Below, piece after piece: positions 1-12,593 of a DNA stretch of 64,000 bases. The position numbers were made by a program, and so were the translations under genes. Source of the DNA: an uncultured Lachnospiraceae bacterium. Lineage in GTDB: Bacteria; Bacillota_A; Clostridia; Lachnospirales; Lachnospiraceae. Below the pieces are notes generated by a model, which made no database searches, had not been told where the DNA came from, and saw only the letters and a list, made by a program, of their open reading frames with translations. Where the stretch lies: contig CADCIU010000004.1 of assembly GCA_902801585.1 (NCBI GenBank), forward strand, positions 1-64,000. The letters are read 5' to 3'. Every line of letters starts with the position of its first letter. Position 1 is the first letter of the stretch.

Positions 1-4
1 ACTA

Positions 5-1525
5 ATGGAATTAAAACCAGAGAAGATATCCCAGGTGATCCGCAGTCAGATCAAGAATTATCAGAATGCGATCATACAGAATGAGACCGGAACGGTCCTT
101 ACCGTCGGTGACGGTATCTCCAGGGTGAGCGGCCTGGTGAACTGCATGGCGGGCGAGCTTCTCGAATTTGAGAACGGGACCTTTGGAATGGCGCAGAACC
201 TCGAAGAGACCAGCGTTTCCGCGGTCCTTTTCGGCGAAGACAAAGGTATCAGTGAAGGACAGACGGTCAAGAGGACCGGACGGGTCGTCTCCGTTCCGGT
301 CGGAGAAGCCATGATCGGCCGCGTTGTGAATGCGATCGGTCAGCCGATCGATGGGGCAGGACCGATCGAGACCACAGAGTTCAGGCCTGTGGAATCCCCT
401 GCTCACGGAATTATTGAGAGACAGCCGGTCAAGGAGCCCCTTCAGACAGGAATCAAGGCGATCGATTCCATGATCCCCATCGGAAGAGGCCAGCGTGAAC
501 TTATTATCGGCGACCGCCAGACCGGTAAGACTACGATCGCGATCGATACGATTCTGAACCAGAAGGGGAAAGATGTGATCTGCATCTATGTCGCCATCGG
601 CCAGAAACGTTCGACCGTAACAGGCATCGTATCTCAGCTGCAGGACGGCGGAGCGATGGACTATTCCATCGTCGTCGCGGCAACCGCTTCAGAGCCTTCA
701 CCCCTTCAATATATTGCGCCGTATTCCGGATGCACAATGGGTGAGTATTTTATGAATAAGGGCAGGCATGTGCTCATCATCTATGATGATCTGTCCAAAC
801 ATGCGGTGGCGTATCGCGCCCTTTCCCTTTTGATCCGCCGTCCCCCGGGACGTGAAGCTTATCCCGGAGACGTTTTCTATCTGCACTCCAGGCTGTTAGA
901 GAGAGCAGCCAAGCTCTCCGAGGATCTCGGCGGCGGTTCTCTTACCGCGCTTCCCATCATCGAGACACAGGCGGGTGACGTATCCGCTTATATCCCGACC
1001 AACGTGATCTCCATCACAGACGGCCAGATCTTCCTTGAGACAGAGCTTTTCCATTCCGGTATCATGCCTGCCGTCAACCCCGGCATCTCTGTATCCCGAG
1101 TCGGCGGAAATGCGCAGATCAAGGCAATGAAGAAGGTTGCGGGTACGCTGAAACTGATCTATTCCCAGTATCGCGAGCTGCAGAGTTTTGCACAGTTCGG
1201 CTCCGATCTGGATGCGGATACCAAAGCGCGTCTTGCACAGGGTGAGAGAATCGTAGAAGTGCTCAAACAGGGCAAGTCAGAACCGGTTCCGGTCGAAAAA
1301 CAGGTGGCGATCCTCTATGCCGTTGTTAAGGGAATCCTGATGGATGTAAACGTAAAGGATGTCGCCGAGTACGAACATGGACTTTTCAGACGCCTTGATG
1401 AGGATCCGGACGGATCTGCCGCGATGAGAACGATCCGCGAGACAGGTGCGCTGGATGAGAACGCGGAAGCGGGCCTGAAAGCTGCACTGACTGCTTATAC
1501 GCAGGAGTTTATAAAGAACAGATAA
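5..1525 (+). CDS. atpA: F1Fo ATP synthase subunit alpha
   Basis: Alpha subunit of the F1 catalytic head of ATP synthase, on the cytoplasmic face of the membrane. Its 506 residues are normal for the family. The beta-barrel domain is followed by a nucleotide-binding domain with Walker A GDRQTGKT at about 169-176, and the family signature [13 protein letters not shown] lies near 358-370. The ATG at position 5 starts a full-length protein with the usual N-terminal [20 protein letters not shown] helix, so only the upstream control region is cut off. It is followed by atpG, atpD and atpC in the standard order; the a, c, b and delta genes should lie just outside the left edge. Confidence 0.98.
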   Translation: MELKPEKISQVIRSQIKNYQNAIIQNETGTVLTVGDGISRVSGLVNCMAGELLEFENGTFGMAQNLEETSVSAVLFGEDKGISEGQTVKRTGRVVSVPVGEAMIGRVVNAIGQPIDGAGPIETTEFRPVESPAHGIIERQPVKEPLQTGIKAIDSMIPIGRGQRELIIGDRQTGKTTIAIDTILNQKGKDVICIYVAIGQKRSTVTGIVSQLQDGGAMDYSIVVAATASEPSPLQYIAPYSGCTMGEYFMNKGRHVLIIYDDLSKHAVAYRALSLLIRRPPGREAYPGDVFYLHSRLLERAAKLSEDLGGGSLTALPIIETQAGDVSAYIPTNVISITDGQIFLETELFHSGIMPAVNPGISVSRVGGNAQIKAMKKVAGTLKLIYSQYRELQSFAQFGSDLDADTKARLAQGERIVEVLKQGKSEPVPVEKQVAILYAVVKGILMDVNVKDVAEYEHGLFRRLDEDPDGSAAMRTIRETGALDENAEAGLKAALTAYTQEFIKNR

Positions 1526-1551
1526 CAGAAAGATAACGGAGGGATAAAAAC

Positions 1552-2436
1552 ATGGCAGCTGCCAATATGAAAGCTGTGAAACTCCGGATCAAGAGCGTTC
1601 AGAATACGATGCAGATCACAAAGGCCATGCAGCTGGTCGCAGCATCCAAGCTTCGCAAAGCGAAGGAGAGGGCGGACAGGAGCAAACCCTACTTCAAGAT
1701 CATGAGGGATACGCTCACAGATATCGCCAAGGGAAATACGGATTTCCAGTCTCCTTATACGAAGCAGGTCAGCAACAACAAGTGGCTGTATGTCGTGATC
1801 GCAGGTGACAGAGGACTTGCAGGCGGATATAACGCGAATTTGTTCAAGTTCATGGAGAGCGAGACGAAGGGACGTGACTACATGGTCCTGCCGATCGGAA
1901 AGAAATCCGTTGAGTATTTCCGCCATCGGGGCGTCGAACTGTTTACCGAGGAATATGCGGAAGTTGCCAAGATCAGCGTTTCCGACTGCTTCGGTGTCGC
2001 CAAAATGATCTGTGACGCTTATTCCAAAGGAAAATTCGGACACGTTCTTCTGTGCTATACGGATTTCGTATCGATGATGACACAGACTCCCAAGTCTTCC
2101 TCTCTTTTGCCGCTCGCTGATTTCGAGACAGAGTCAGATGAGGAGGAAGGGATCAAAGCGGGAGACAAGAAGCCTGTGAGAGATCTGATTCTTTATGAAC
2201 CGGACAGTGAAACTGTCTTTAATGCGATCGTACCTGAGTACCTTGCAGGTCTTCTCTACACCAGCATTAATGTATCGGTGGCAAGTGAACTGGCAGCGAG
2301 ACGCACCGCTATGGAAGCGGCTACAGACAATGCCGGAGAGATGATCGAGAAGCTGAGCCTGTTCTACAACAGAGCGAGACAGGCGAGCATCACGCAGGAG
2401 ATCACGGAGATCGTGGCCGGCGCAGAAGGGAATTGA
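1552..2436 (+). CDS. atpG: F1Fo ATP synthase subunit gamma
   Basis: Central rotor shaft of F1. The 294-residue protein begins with the conserved coiled-coil segment (residues about 5-60, including RIKSVQNTMQITKAMQLVA) and ends with the matching C-terminal helix (ITQEITEIVAGA), which together form the shaft. The middle Rossmann-like part carries GDRGLAGGYN. A GGAGG site lies about 9 bases before the ATG. It sits 26 bases after atpA and 20 bases before atpD, as expected for one transcript. Confidence 0.97.
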   Translation: MAAANMKAVKLRIKSVQNTMQITKAMQLVAASKLRKAKERADRSKPYFKIMRDTLTDIAKGNTDFQSPYTKQVSNNKWLYVVIAGDRGLAGGYNANLFKFMESETKGRDYMVLPIGKKSVEYFRHRGVELFTEEYAEVAKISVSDCFGVAKMICDAYSKGKFGHVLLCYTDFVSMMTQTPKSSSLLPLADFETESDEEEGIKAGDKKPVRDLILYEPDSETVFNAIVPEYLAGLLYTSINVSVASELAARRTAMEAATDNAGEMIEKLSLFYNRARQASITQEITEIVAGAEGN

Positions 2437-2456
2437 TACTAAAGGAGTACATATAA

Positions 2457-3845
<1,389 letters not shown>

Positions 3846-3879
3846 GAGCGCAAACGTAAGATGAAGGGAGGAAGACGCT

Positions 3880-4296
3880 ATGGCAACCTTCCGATTACAG
3901 GTCGTCTCGATGGATGGCCTATTGTATGACGGAGAGGTGCAGCGGATCAAACTGCGCACCATACACGGTGACCTTGCAATTCTCGCAAGACACATGAATT
4001 ACGTCACCGCCATCGGTATGGGTACTGCTACAGTAGTCCTCGAAGATGGTACGGAACGCAAAGCAGCCTGTATCGGCGGAATGCTCACGATGATGAATAA
4101 TCTGTGCCGCGTGATCCCTACCACATGGGAGTGGGGCGATGAGATCGATCTCGAGAGAGCGCAGGAAGCCAAGAAGAGGGCTGAGGAAAGGCTGGCAGAT
4201 AGCAATCTGGAAGAAATCGCCAGAGTAAATGCGGAAGCAAAGCTTTACAGGGCACTGGTCAGAATCAACAGCGCCGGAAAATACAATCACAAATGA
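3880..4296 (+). CDS. atpC: F1Fo ATP synthase subunit epsilon
   Basis: Small regulatory and coupling subunit of F1 (138 residues): an N-terminal beta sandwich (FRLQVVSMDGLLYDGEVQ, then HGDLAILARHMNYVTAIGMG) and a C-terminal helical hairpin beginning near residue 88 (DLERAQEAKKRAEERL). It is the last gene of the operon and is followed by a strong terminator. A GGGAGGAAG site lies about 6 bases before the ATG. Confidence 0.96.
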   Translation: MATFRLQVVSMDGLLYDGEVQRIKLRTIHGDLAILARHMNYVTAIGMGTATVVLEDGTERKAACIGGMLTMMNNLCRVIPTTWEWGDEIDLERAQEAKKRAEERLADSNLEEIARVNAEAKLYRALVRINSAGKYNHK

Positions 4297-4311
4297 TCAC
4301 AATCGGAGAAT

Positions 4312-4356
4312 AAAAAACCGCCCCGTCAGGAGATGTTCCTGACGGGGCGGTTTTTG
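4312..4356. terminator. Bidirectional terminator between atpC and carB
   Basis: A GC-rich stem (CCGCCCCGTCAGGA paired with TCCTGACGGGGCGG) is flanked by AAAAAA on the left and TTTTT on the right. It can therefore stop transcripts of both convergent genes, atpC and carB. Confidence 0.93.
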
Positions 4357-4366
4357 TGTACTTTGA

Positions 4367-7576
<3,210 letters not shown>

Positions 7577-7712
7577 AAGTCCTCACTTTCTAAAGTTTTG
7601 CTAAACCTTAACCTTATAAATTGTAATTGAATAGTGTGATTATTTCCACTACAAATTTTATTAATATTTATAAAAATTTGCTTAATTCTAATGTCCAAAG
7701 AGAGAAATAATA
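7577..7712. other. AT-rich intergenic spacer upstream of carB
   Basis: Very AT-rich DNA between the divergent carB and Cna-B-like genes. It must hold the carB promoter, but I could not pick a convincing -35/-10 pair for that strand. No small gene or structured RNA was seen. Confidence 0.4.
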
Positions 7713-7741
7713 TTTACAAATCTGTAATAAAATAGTAAAAT
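7713..7741 (+). promoter_or_regulatory. Sigma-A-type promoter for the Cna-B-like gene
   Basis: TTTACA (7713-7718) and TAAAAT (7736-7741) are separated by 17 bases in an AT-rich setting, about 85 bases before the start codon of the next gene. Confidence 0.55.
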
Positions 7742-7826
7742 ATATTATCCGCTCTATATGAGGGACCATTGATTGAGGACGTTTTTAATGACCTGCGTTG
7801 ATGATCATGAATGAGGAAGGGTGGCA

Positions 7827-8453
7827 ATGAATACAGTACATAAACTGGCTGCGATCATCGCCGCAGTCATCATTATCACCGGTGCAGCCGGGGCAAATGC
7901 TCTTGCGGCGGAAGATGATCCGGATGACTGTCGGACGATCGATATCAATGTCAGCAGCATTTGGGATGATGAGAACGATAAGGACGGCATGCGGACAGAG
8001 GAGATCCTGATCACACTGTTTGCAAACGGTAACGAAACGGGGAAGACAGCAGTCCTGGATCAGGAGAATGACTGGAGCGTGACCTTTTGCGATATGCCGG
8101 TCACCGACAGTTCCGGAGCGGTCGCCTATTCTGTCGTCGAAGACAGACTGGATGGGTATACATGCACGATCGCAGGGTCTGACCGGGACGGATTTACGAT
8201 CACGAATATTCATAAGCCCATGCCCGAGGGCAGAAGCAGCGAAGAAGAGATCCGCAAAGGCTCCATCGTGGCGACCGTCGTGACCAGTAAAGTATCGAGA
8301 TCGACACCGGTGAGGACCAGCATCACGATCGATAAGACGATGTCCGCCAAAACGGCCGACGCCTCGTCCGCCGGTGACTGCATCCTGATGCTCATCGCCG
8401 CGATCACGGGGCTGGTGCTGTGGATGCGCTATGAACAGGAAAAAGAATCCTGA
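7827..8453 (+). CDS. Cna-B-domain-like secreted, membrane-anchored protein
   Basis: A small surface protein of 208 residues. An N-terminal signal segment (LAAIIAAVIIITGAAGANALAA) precedes a region resembling a Cna protein B-type repeat: SIWDDENDKDGMR, then W..TF.DMPV, then the AYSVVED, YTCTI and FTITNIHKP strands. After a Ser/Thr-rich spacer, the C-terminus (KTADASSAGD, a hydrophobic stretch, then MRYEQEKES) looks like a degraded LPXTG sorting signal, because the LP is missing. A GTG six bases upstream is in frame, but AGGAAGG spaced 6 bases away favours the ATG at 7827. Known Cna-B domains are stalk modules of adhesins and pilins; a single copy in so short a protein is unusual. Confidence 0.7.
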   Translation: MNTVHKLAAIIAAVIIITGAAGANALAAEDDPDDCRTIDINVSSIWDDENDKDGMRTEEILITLFANGNETGKTAVLDQENDWSVTFCDMPVTDSSGAVAYSVVEDRLDGYTCTIAGSDRDGFTITNIHKPMPEGRSSEEEIRKGSIVATVVTSKVSRSTPVRTSITIDKTMSAKTADASSAGDCILMLIAAITGLVLWMRYEQEKES

Positions 8454-8513
8454 GAGAAAACGGATCATGAATAAACAGAATTCATAAACAGTTTAGAAAA
8501 ATGTTATTTTCAG

Positions 8514-8546
8514 GCCCGAAAGTCGGATTGACTTCCGGGCTTGTTT
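8514..8546 (+). terminator. Terminator after the Cna-B-like gene
   Basis: An 11-bp stem with one mismatch (GCCCGAAAGTC paired with GACTTCCGGGC), loop GGATT, followed by TTGTTT. Confidence 0.6.
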
Positions 8547-8636
8547 CGTGTATAAATTGAGACCTGAAGAAAAAACGGACCTGAACCTAATAAAAACAGT
8601 GCCGAAAAAGCAGTGTCAGATCGGAGGTGAAACACT

Positions 8637-9251
8637 ATGATTTCTGAGTGGATCGAAAAGATCCGGGCGCTTATACCGATTTTGTTTACTGAGAACGATA
8701 TATCCATTCTGGTCCTTGTATTTGTCATGATCGTGATGCTCCCTGCTGTTTTGTGCCTGATGCGCCGCAAACCGCTGGTAAGGGGAACGGCGCTCGCTGT
8801 CTTTGTCGTCTATATATTGGGAAACCTGAGTTTTACGATCCTGGGCAGGGAAGTGATCTATGCGCAGAAGCTTCCCACCTTCATGAACTACAGGAGAGCT
8901 TTCTATTTTGACTACGGACTGATCGGAACGCTCCGGATGCTCCCGCACGGATTGCGGAGCACGCTGGAACATGTTCACATCGGTAATCTGACAGCTGCCA
9001 GAGAAGTGTTTCTGAATATTCTTTTGTATATTCCTATGGGTTATCTGCTGCCGTTTGTGATCAAACCCATGCGGTACAGTATTGCTGCCTGTACGATGGC
9101 AGGATTTCTGTGCAGCTGCGCCACGGAATACGCACAGCTGCGCTGGAGCATCGGTTATTTTCAGATCGATGACATCATCAACAATACACTCGGATGCCTG
9201 ATCGGAGCGATCCTCGGGTGCATGCTGTCCAGAGTGTGGAGGACCAGTTGA
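8637..9251 (+). CDS. VanZ-like family membrane protein
   Basis: A 204-residue integral membrane protein with four or five hydrophobic segments. The family pattern is visible: NLTAAREVFLNILLYIPMGYLLPF, then TEYAQLRWSIGYFQIDDIINNTLGCLIGAILG. VanZ homologues are widespread in Firmicutes; the namesake gives low-level teicoplanin resistance, but most members have no known role. GGAGGTG sits 9 bases before the ATG. There is no van cluster around it, so resistance should not be inferred. Confidence 0.85.
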   Translation: MISEWIEKIRALIPILFTENDISILVLVFVMIVMLPAVLCLMRRKPLVRGTALAVFVVYILGNLSFTILGREVIYAQKLPTFMNYRRAFYFDYGLIGTLRMLPHGLRSTLEHVHIGNLTAAREVFLNILLYIPMGYLLPFVIKPMRYSIAACTMAGFLCSCATEYAQLRWSIGYFQIDDIINNTLGCLIGAILGCMLSRVWRTS

Positions 9252-9385
9252 CCATAAAATGTCTGTTCCGGGATATCTTTTGCATATTCAACAAAAATGC
9301 TATAAATAGTGCTTGCTCTGTGTTACAATATGTCTAAGAATCTATAGATTTTCTTTTCATAAGGTTTATCTTCAGGAGGTTTACT

Positions 9386-9946
9386 ATGGCAGATATTTAT
9401 GCAAACATGGGCAAAAATCTGATCGGCACAAAGACTTTTGACAATCTGATGGAAGCATTTGCAGGCGAGTCTCAGGCGAGAAATAAGTATACTTATTTCG
9501 CTTCCAAGGCCAGAAAGGATGGCTATGAGCAGATCGCCAAGATCTTTGAGCAGACTGCAGCGAATGAGAAAGAGCATGCCAAGATCTGGTACAAGATCCT
9601 CGAGGGCGTGCACGGCACAAAGGACAACTTGGAGATCGCAGCTGACGGCGAGCAGTACGAGTGGCAGGAGATGTATCCCGGATTTGCCAAGACGGCAAGA
9701 GAAGAGGGATTCGGAGAGATCGCCAAGCTGTTCGAGATGGTTGCTGATATTGAGAAAGAGCATGAGGCAAGATATCGCAAACTGATCGAGAATATCGAGG
9801 GCGGCCTCGTGTTCTCCAAAGACGGCGACCGTGTATGGGAATGCGGCAACTGCGGCCACATCTGCATCGGCCCCAAAGCTCCGGATGTATGTCCTGTCTG
9901 CGACCATCCTCAGGCATATTTTGAGATCCACGCTGACAATTATTAA
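9386..9946 (+). CDS. rbr: Rubrerythrin
   Basis: Cytoplasmic non-haem iron peroxidase that detoxifies hydrogen peroxide in anaerobes. The first 140 residues form the ferritin-like diiron bundle with ExxH motifs ([16 protein letters not shown]). The C-terminal rubredoxin-like domain has paired CxxC knuckles (CGNCGH and CPVCDH). Its 186 residues are close to the usual 190. An AGGAGGT site is 6 bases before the ATG. It is a single-gene unit, followed by a strong hairpin. Confidence 0.96.
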   Translation: MADIYANMGKNLIGTKTFDNLMEAFAGESQARNKYTYFASKARKDGYEQIAKIFEQTAANEKEHAKIWYKILEGVHGTKDNLEIAADGEQYEWQEMYPGFAKTAREEGFGEIAKLFEMVADIEKEHEARYRKLIENIEGGLVFSKDGDRVWECGNCGHICIGPKAPDVCPVCDHPQAYFEIHADNY

Positions 9947-9995
9947 TAGAGGGCAGCGATCCGGCAGGGTCGGGCTTATATAGGCGAACATGGTC

Positions 9996-10023
9996 GGAGG
10001 ATCATCCGGAGGGATGATCCTCC
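9996..10023 (+). terminator. Perfect hairpin after rubrerythrin
   Basis: A 12-bp perfect stem (GGAGGATCATCC / GGATGATCCTCC) with a 4-base loop. It has almost no T tract after it, so termination may be partial, or it may mainly protect the rubrerythrin transcript's 3' end. Confidence 0.5.
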
Positions 10024-10053
10024 TTCAAAATGCATTGATTCAGAGGCTTACGT

Positions 10054-10818
10054 ATGGACAGTCATGAATATATATTGGACAGCAGTTGTCTTGGAAAACA
10101 GATGAAGATCAGATCCTACGGCAATGCGGGGATCCCGTTTCTGGGGTTTCCGACGCAGTGCGCATCAGCGTCCAACTATGAAGATTTCGGCGTGATCAGA
10201 ACACTGGAGACTTATATTGAAAGCGGAAAAATGCAGGTTTTCTGTGTTGACACAGTGGATACCGAGAGCTGGTACTGTCCGAACGGGATCAATACCTGGC
10301 GCAGCGCGAGGCAGGAGAGCTATTACAGGTTCATCTGTGAAGAAGTGATCCCTTTCATCCGGGAAAAGACCGGGGCGGGAGACCGGCCCGTACTGATGGG
10401 AATCGACATGGGCGCGACACACGCGGCGATTCTGTTTTTCAGGAGGCCGGAGCTGTTCAGCGGCCTGCTCGCGTTATCGGGGATCTATGACTCTTCTTAT
10501 TATTACCACGGATGGATGGACAGCACCCTGTACGACAATTCCGTCGAGTGTTTCCTGAATAATATGCCGGAGGACCATCCATGGATCTTCAAATACAATA
10601 ACTGCTTTATAATCTTTTGCTGCGGGAGAGGTCCCTGGGAAGCGGAGTGTGAGAGAACACTCAATAATCTGGAGAGGATCCTTAAAAGAAAGAGGATCAA
10701 CGCAGCTGTCGATTATTGGGGAGAGGATGCAAGCCACGACTGGAAATGGTGGAAGCATCAGCTGGAATACTACATTCCGGGCATTCTCGATCATCATTTG
10801 TTTATAACGAAGCCGTAA
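10054..10818 (+). CDS. Esterase-fold protein lacking the nucleophile serine
   Basis: A 254-residue alpha/beta-hydrolase of the putative-esterase (esterase D-like) family. The fold markers are PVLMGIDMGATHAAILFFRRPELF, where active relatives have GxSMG, and a C-terminal SHDWKWWKHQLEYYIP segment carrying the usual catalytic His (about 228). The codon at the nucleophile position (residue about 118) is GAC, so Asp replaces Ser. Apart from this loss the protein is full length. It may be a pseudo-esterase with a binding role. It lies just upstream of malQ but is separated from it by a terminator. Confidence 0.75.
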   Translation: MDSHEYILDSSCLGKQMKIRSYGNAGIPFLGFPTQCASASNYEDFGVIRTLETYIESGKMQVFCVDTVDTESWYCPNGINTWRSARQESYYRFICEEVIPFIREKTGAGDRPVLMGIDMGATHAAILFFRRPELFSGLLALSGIYDSSYYYHGWMDSTLYDNSVECFLNNMPEDHPWIFKYNNCFIIFCCGRGPWEAECERTLNNLERILKRKRINAAVDYWGEDASHDWKWWKHQLEYYIPGILDHHLFITKP

Positions 10819-10877
10819 GAGGGCGTATCATTGACGAATCGGTGAATCGAAAGTATACTTCATATGTGAAACTGCGT

Positions 10878-10906
10878 GGCTGTGAAGAGATTTCACAGCC
10901 TTTTTT
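10878..10906 (+). terminator. Terminator after the esterase-fold gene
   Basis: Stem GGCTGTGAA / TTCACAGCC with a 5-base loop and six T residues. Confidence 0.88.
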
Positions 10907-10954
10907 AGAGAACGCGGTATTCATAATAGTTAATTCAGAAAGGAATCTCATATT

Positions 10955-12508
10955 ATGAAAAGACAGTGCGGCATTTTAATGCCTGTATTCTCTCTCCCCT
11001 CCAGGTTCGGTATCGGATGCTTTGACTCACAGGCCTATAGATTTATCGACTTTTTGAAGGAATCCGGGCAGAGCATGTGGCAGGTCCTTCCGTTTTGCCA
11101 GACCGGATTCGGCGACAGCCCCTACCAGTCGGTCTCTTCTTTTGCGGGAAATCCCTATTTTATAGATCTGGAACAGCTGATCGGAGACGGTCTTTTGACC
11201 TATCAGGAATGTGAATCAGTGTGGTTCGGCTCTGACAGGGAATCTGTCGATTACGGGGCAATGTATGAGAACCGTTATCCGCTGCTCAGGAAAGCCTATG
11301 AGAGATTCAAGGACAGCATCAGCGGAAGACTGCACAACGGGGCAGCCGCACAGGCCAAAGAGTACAAGGTCTTTCTGGAACGGGAAGCGTACTGGCTCAG
11401 GGATTACTCTCTCTTTATGTCCATTAAGCAGAGAGAGCAGGGCAGGAGCTGGCAGACATGGGAGGACGGCCTGAAGATGCGCGATCCCAAGGCACTTCAG
11501 AAAGCAGAAGAAGAGCTCGCGGATGAGATGGGCTTCTACTTCTTCCAGCAGTATGAATTTGAAAGACACTGGGATAAGCTCCACAGATATGCGAAGGAAA
11601 AGGGGATCAGCATCATAGGTGATATTCCTTTCTATGTTGCGATGGACAGCGCGGCAGCCTGGGCTCACAAAGAGATCTTCCGCTTTGACAAAGACGGAAC
11701 GCCGATCGATGTGGCAGGCTGTGCGCCGGACGCATTTTCCAAGACAGGCCAGCTGTGGGGCAATCCGCTCTACGACTGGAAGGCACTAAAGAAATCCGGA
11801 TACCGCTGGTGGATCAACCGCATTGCCCGGAATATGGAGTTCTACGATGTGCTCCGCATCGACCACTTTAACGGATTTGCGGAATATTACGCAGTCCCTT
11901 ACGGCGATGAGACGGCGGAGAACGGAAAGGTCATGAAGGGCCCGGGCATGGATTTCTTCAAGAACCTGAACAAGGAGCTCGGTGACGTTCCGATCATCGC
12001 AGAAGATCTCGGAACTCTCACGCCGGTCACGGAGAAGCTGCTCGAGGATGCCGGTTATCCCGGAATGAAGGTCCTGCAGTATGCATTTGACTGGACAGAG
12101 TACAGCTACTATCTGCCCTACAATCACATCAGGAACTGCGTTGTGTATACGGGAACGCACGACAATACCACGACGAGAGCCTGGATCGAAGAGATCAGTG
12201 ACCACGACAGAGATCTGGCGAGGAGATACATTCACTCCGAGAATACGGACTACGGCACCTTTGTGTGGGATATGATCCGGGAAGCATACCGCTCAGTCGC
12301 AGATCTCTGCATCATCCCTCTTCAGGATTATCTGGTCAAGGGCAAGGAGGCACGGATCAACCACCCCGGCACATTGGGAGAGAACTGGAAATGGAGGCTT
12401 GCGCCTGATTTTCTTTCCGGGAAACTGAGCAGGAGCATCTATCAGCTGGCCAAGCTGTACGGAAGAATTCCCAAAGCAGAGAAAAAGGATGATGAGATTA
12501 AGAAATAA
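10955..12508 (+). CDS. malQ: 4-alpha-glucanotransferase (amylomaltase)
   Basis: Glycoside hydrolase family 77 enzyme that transfers maltooligosaccharide segments between alpha-1,4-glucans, in cytoplasmic maltodextrin or glycogen metabolism. Its 517 residues are typical. Family motifs are visible: the N-terminal RRQCGILMPVFSLPS-like start, GDIPFYVAMDSAAAW, RIDHFNGF (nucleophile Asp), IIAEDLGTLTP (acid/base Glu) and YTGTHDNTTTRAW (transition-state Asp). No other glycogen gene is adjacent. The RBS AGAAAGG is about 11 bases from the ATG, slightly far. Confidence 0.96.
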   Translation: MKRQCGILMPVFSLPSRFGIGCFDSQAYRFIDFLKESGQSMWQVLPFCQTGFGDSPYQSVSSFAGNPYFIDLEQLIGDGLLTYQECESVWFGSDRESVDYGAMYENRYPLLRKAYERFKDSISGRLHNGAAAQAKEYKVFLEREAYWLRDYSLFMSIKQREQGRSWQTWEDGLKMRDPKALQKAEEELADEMGFYFFQQYEFERHWDKLHRYAKEKGISIIGDIPFYVAMDSAAAWAHKEIFRFDKDGTPIDVAGCAPDAFSKTGQLWGNPLYDWKALKKSGYRWWINRIARNMEFYDVLRIDHFNGFAEYYAVPYGDETAENGKVMKGPGMDFFKNLNKELGDVPIIAEDLGTLTPVTEKLLEDAGYPGMKVLQYAFDWTEYSYYLPYNHIRNCVVYTGTHDNTTTRAWIEEISDHDRDLARRYIHSENTDYGTFVWDMIREAYRSVADLCIIPLQDYLVKGKEARINHPGTLGENWKWRLAPDFLSGKLSRSIYQLAKLYGRIPKAEKKDDEIKK

Positions 12509-12532
12509 TTATGAATTCTAACTGCTTCGTAC

Positions 12533-12541
12533 TGGTATAAT
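12533..12541 (+). promoter_or_regulatory. Extended -10 promoter for the class A PBP gene
   Basis: TGGTATAAT is a perfect extended -10 element about 55 bases before the start codon. No good -35 is present, which extended -10 promoters tolerate. Confidence 0.55.
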
Positions 12542-12593
12542 TCTGTAAAAGTGATACTATATTTTTGTAATATTTTATATACCGGAGGAAGCG

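Noticed and set aside
8637..9251. Glycopeptide resistance by the VanZ-like protein
   Set aside because: No vanHAX or vanRS genes are nearby; VanZ-like proteins are common and mostly unrelated to resistance.
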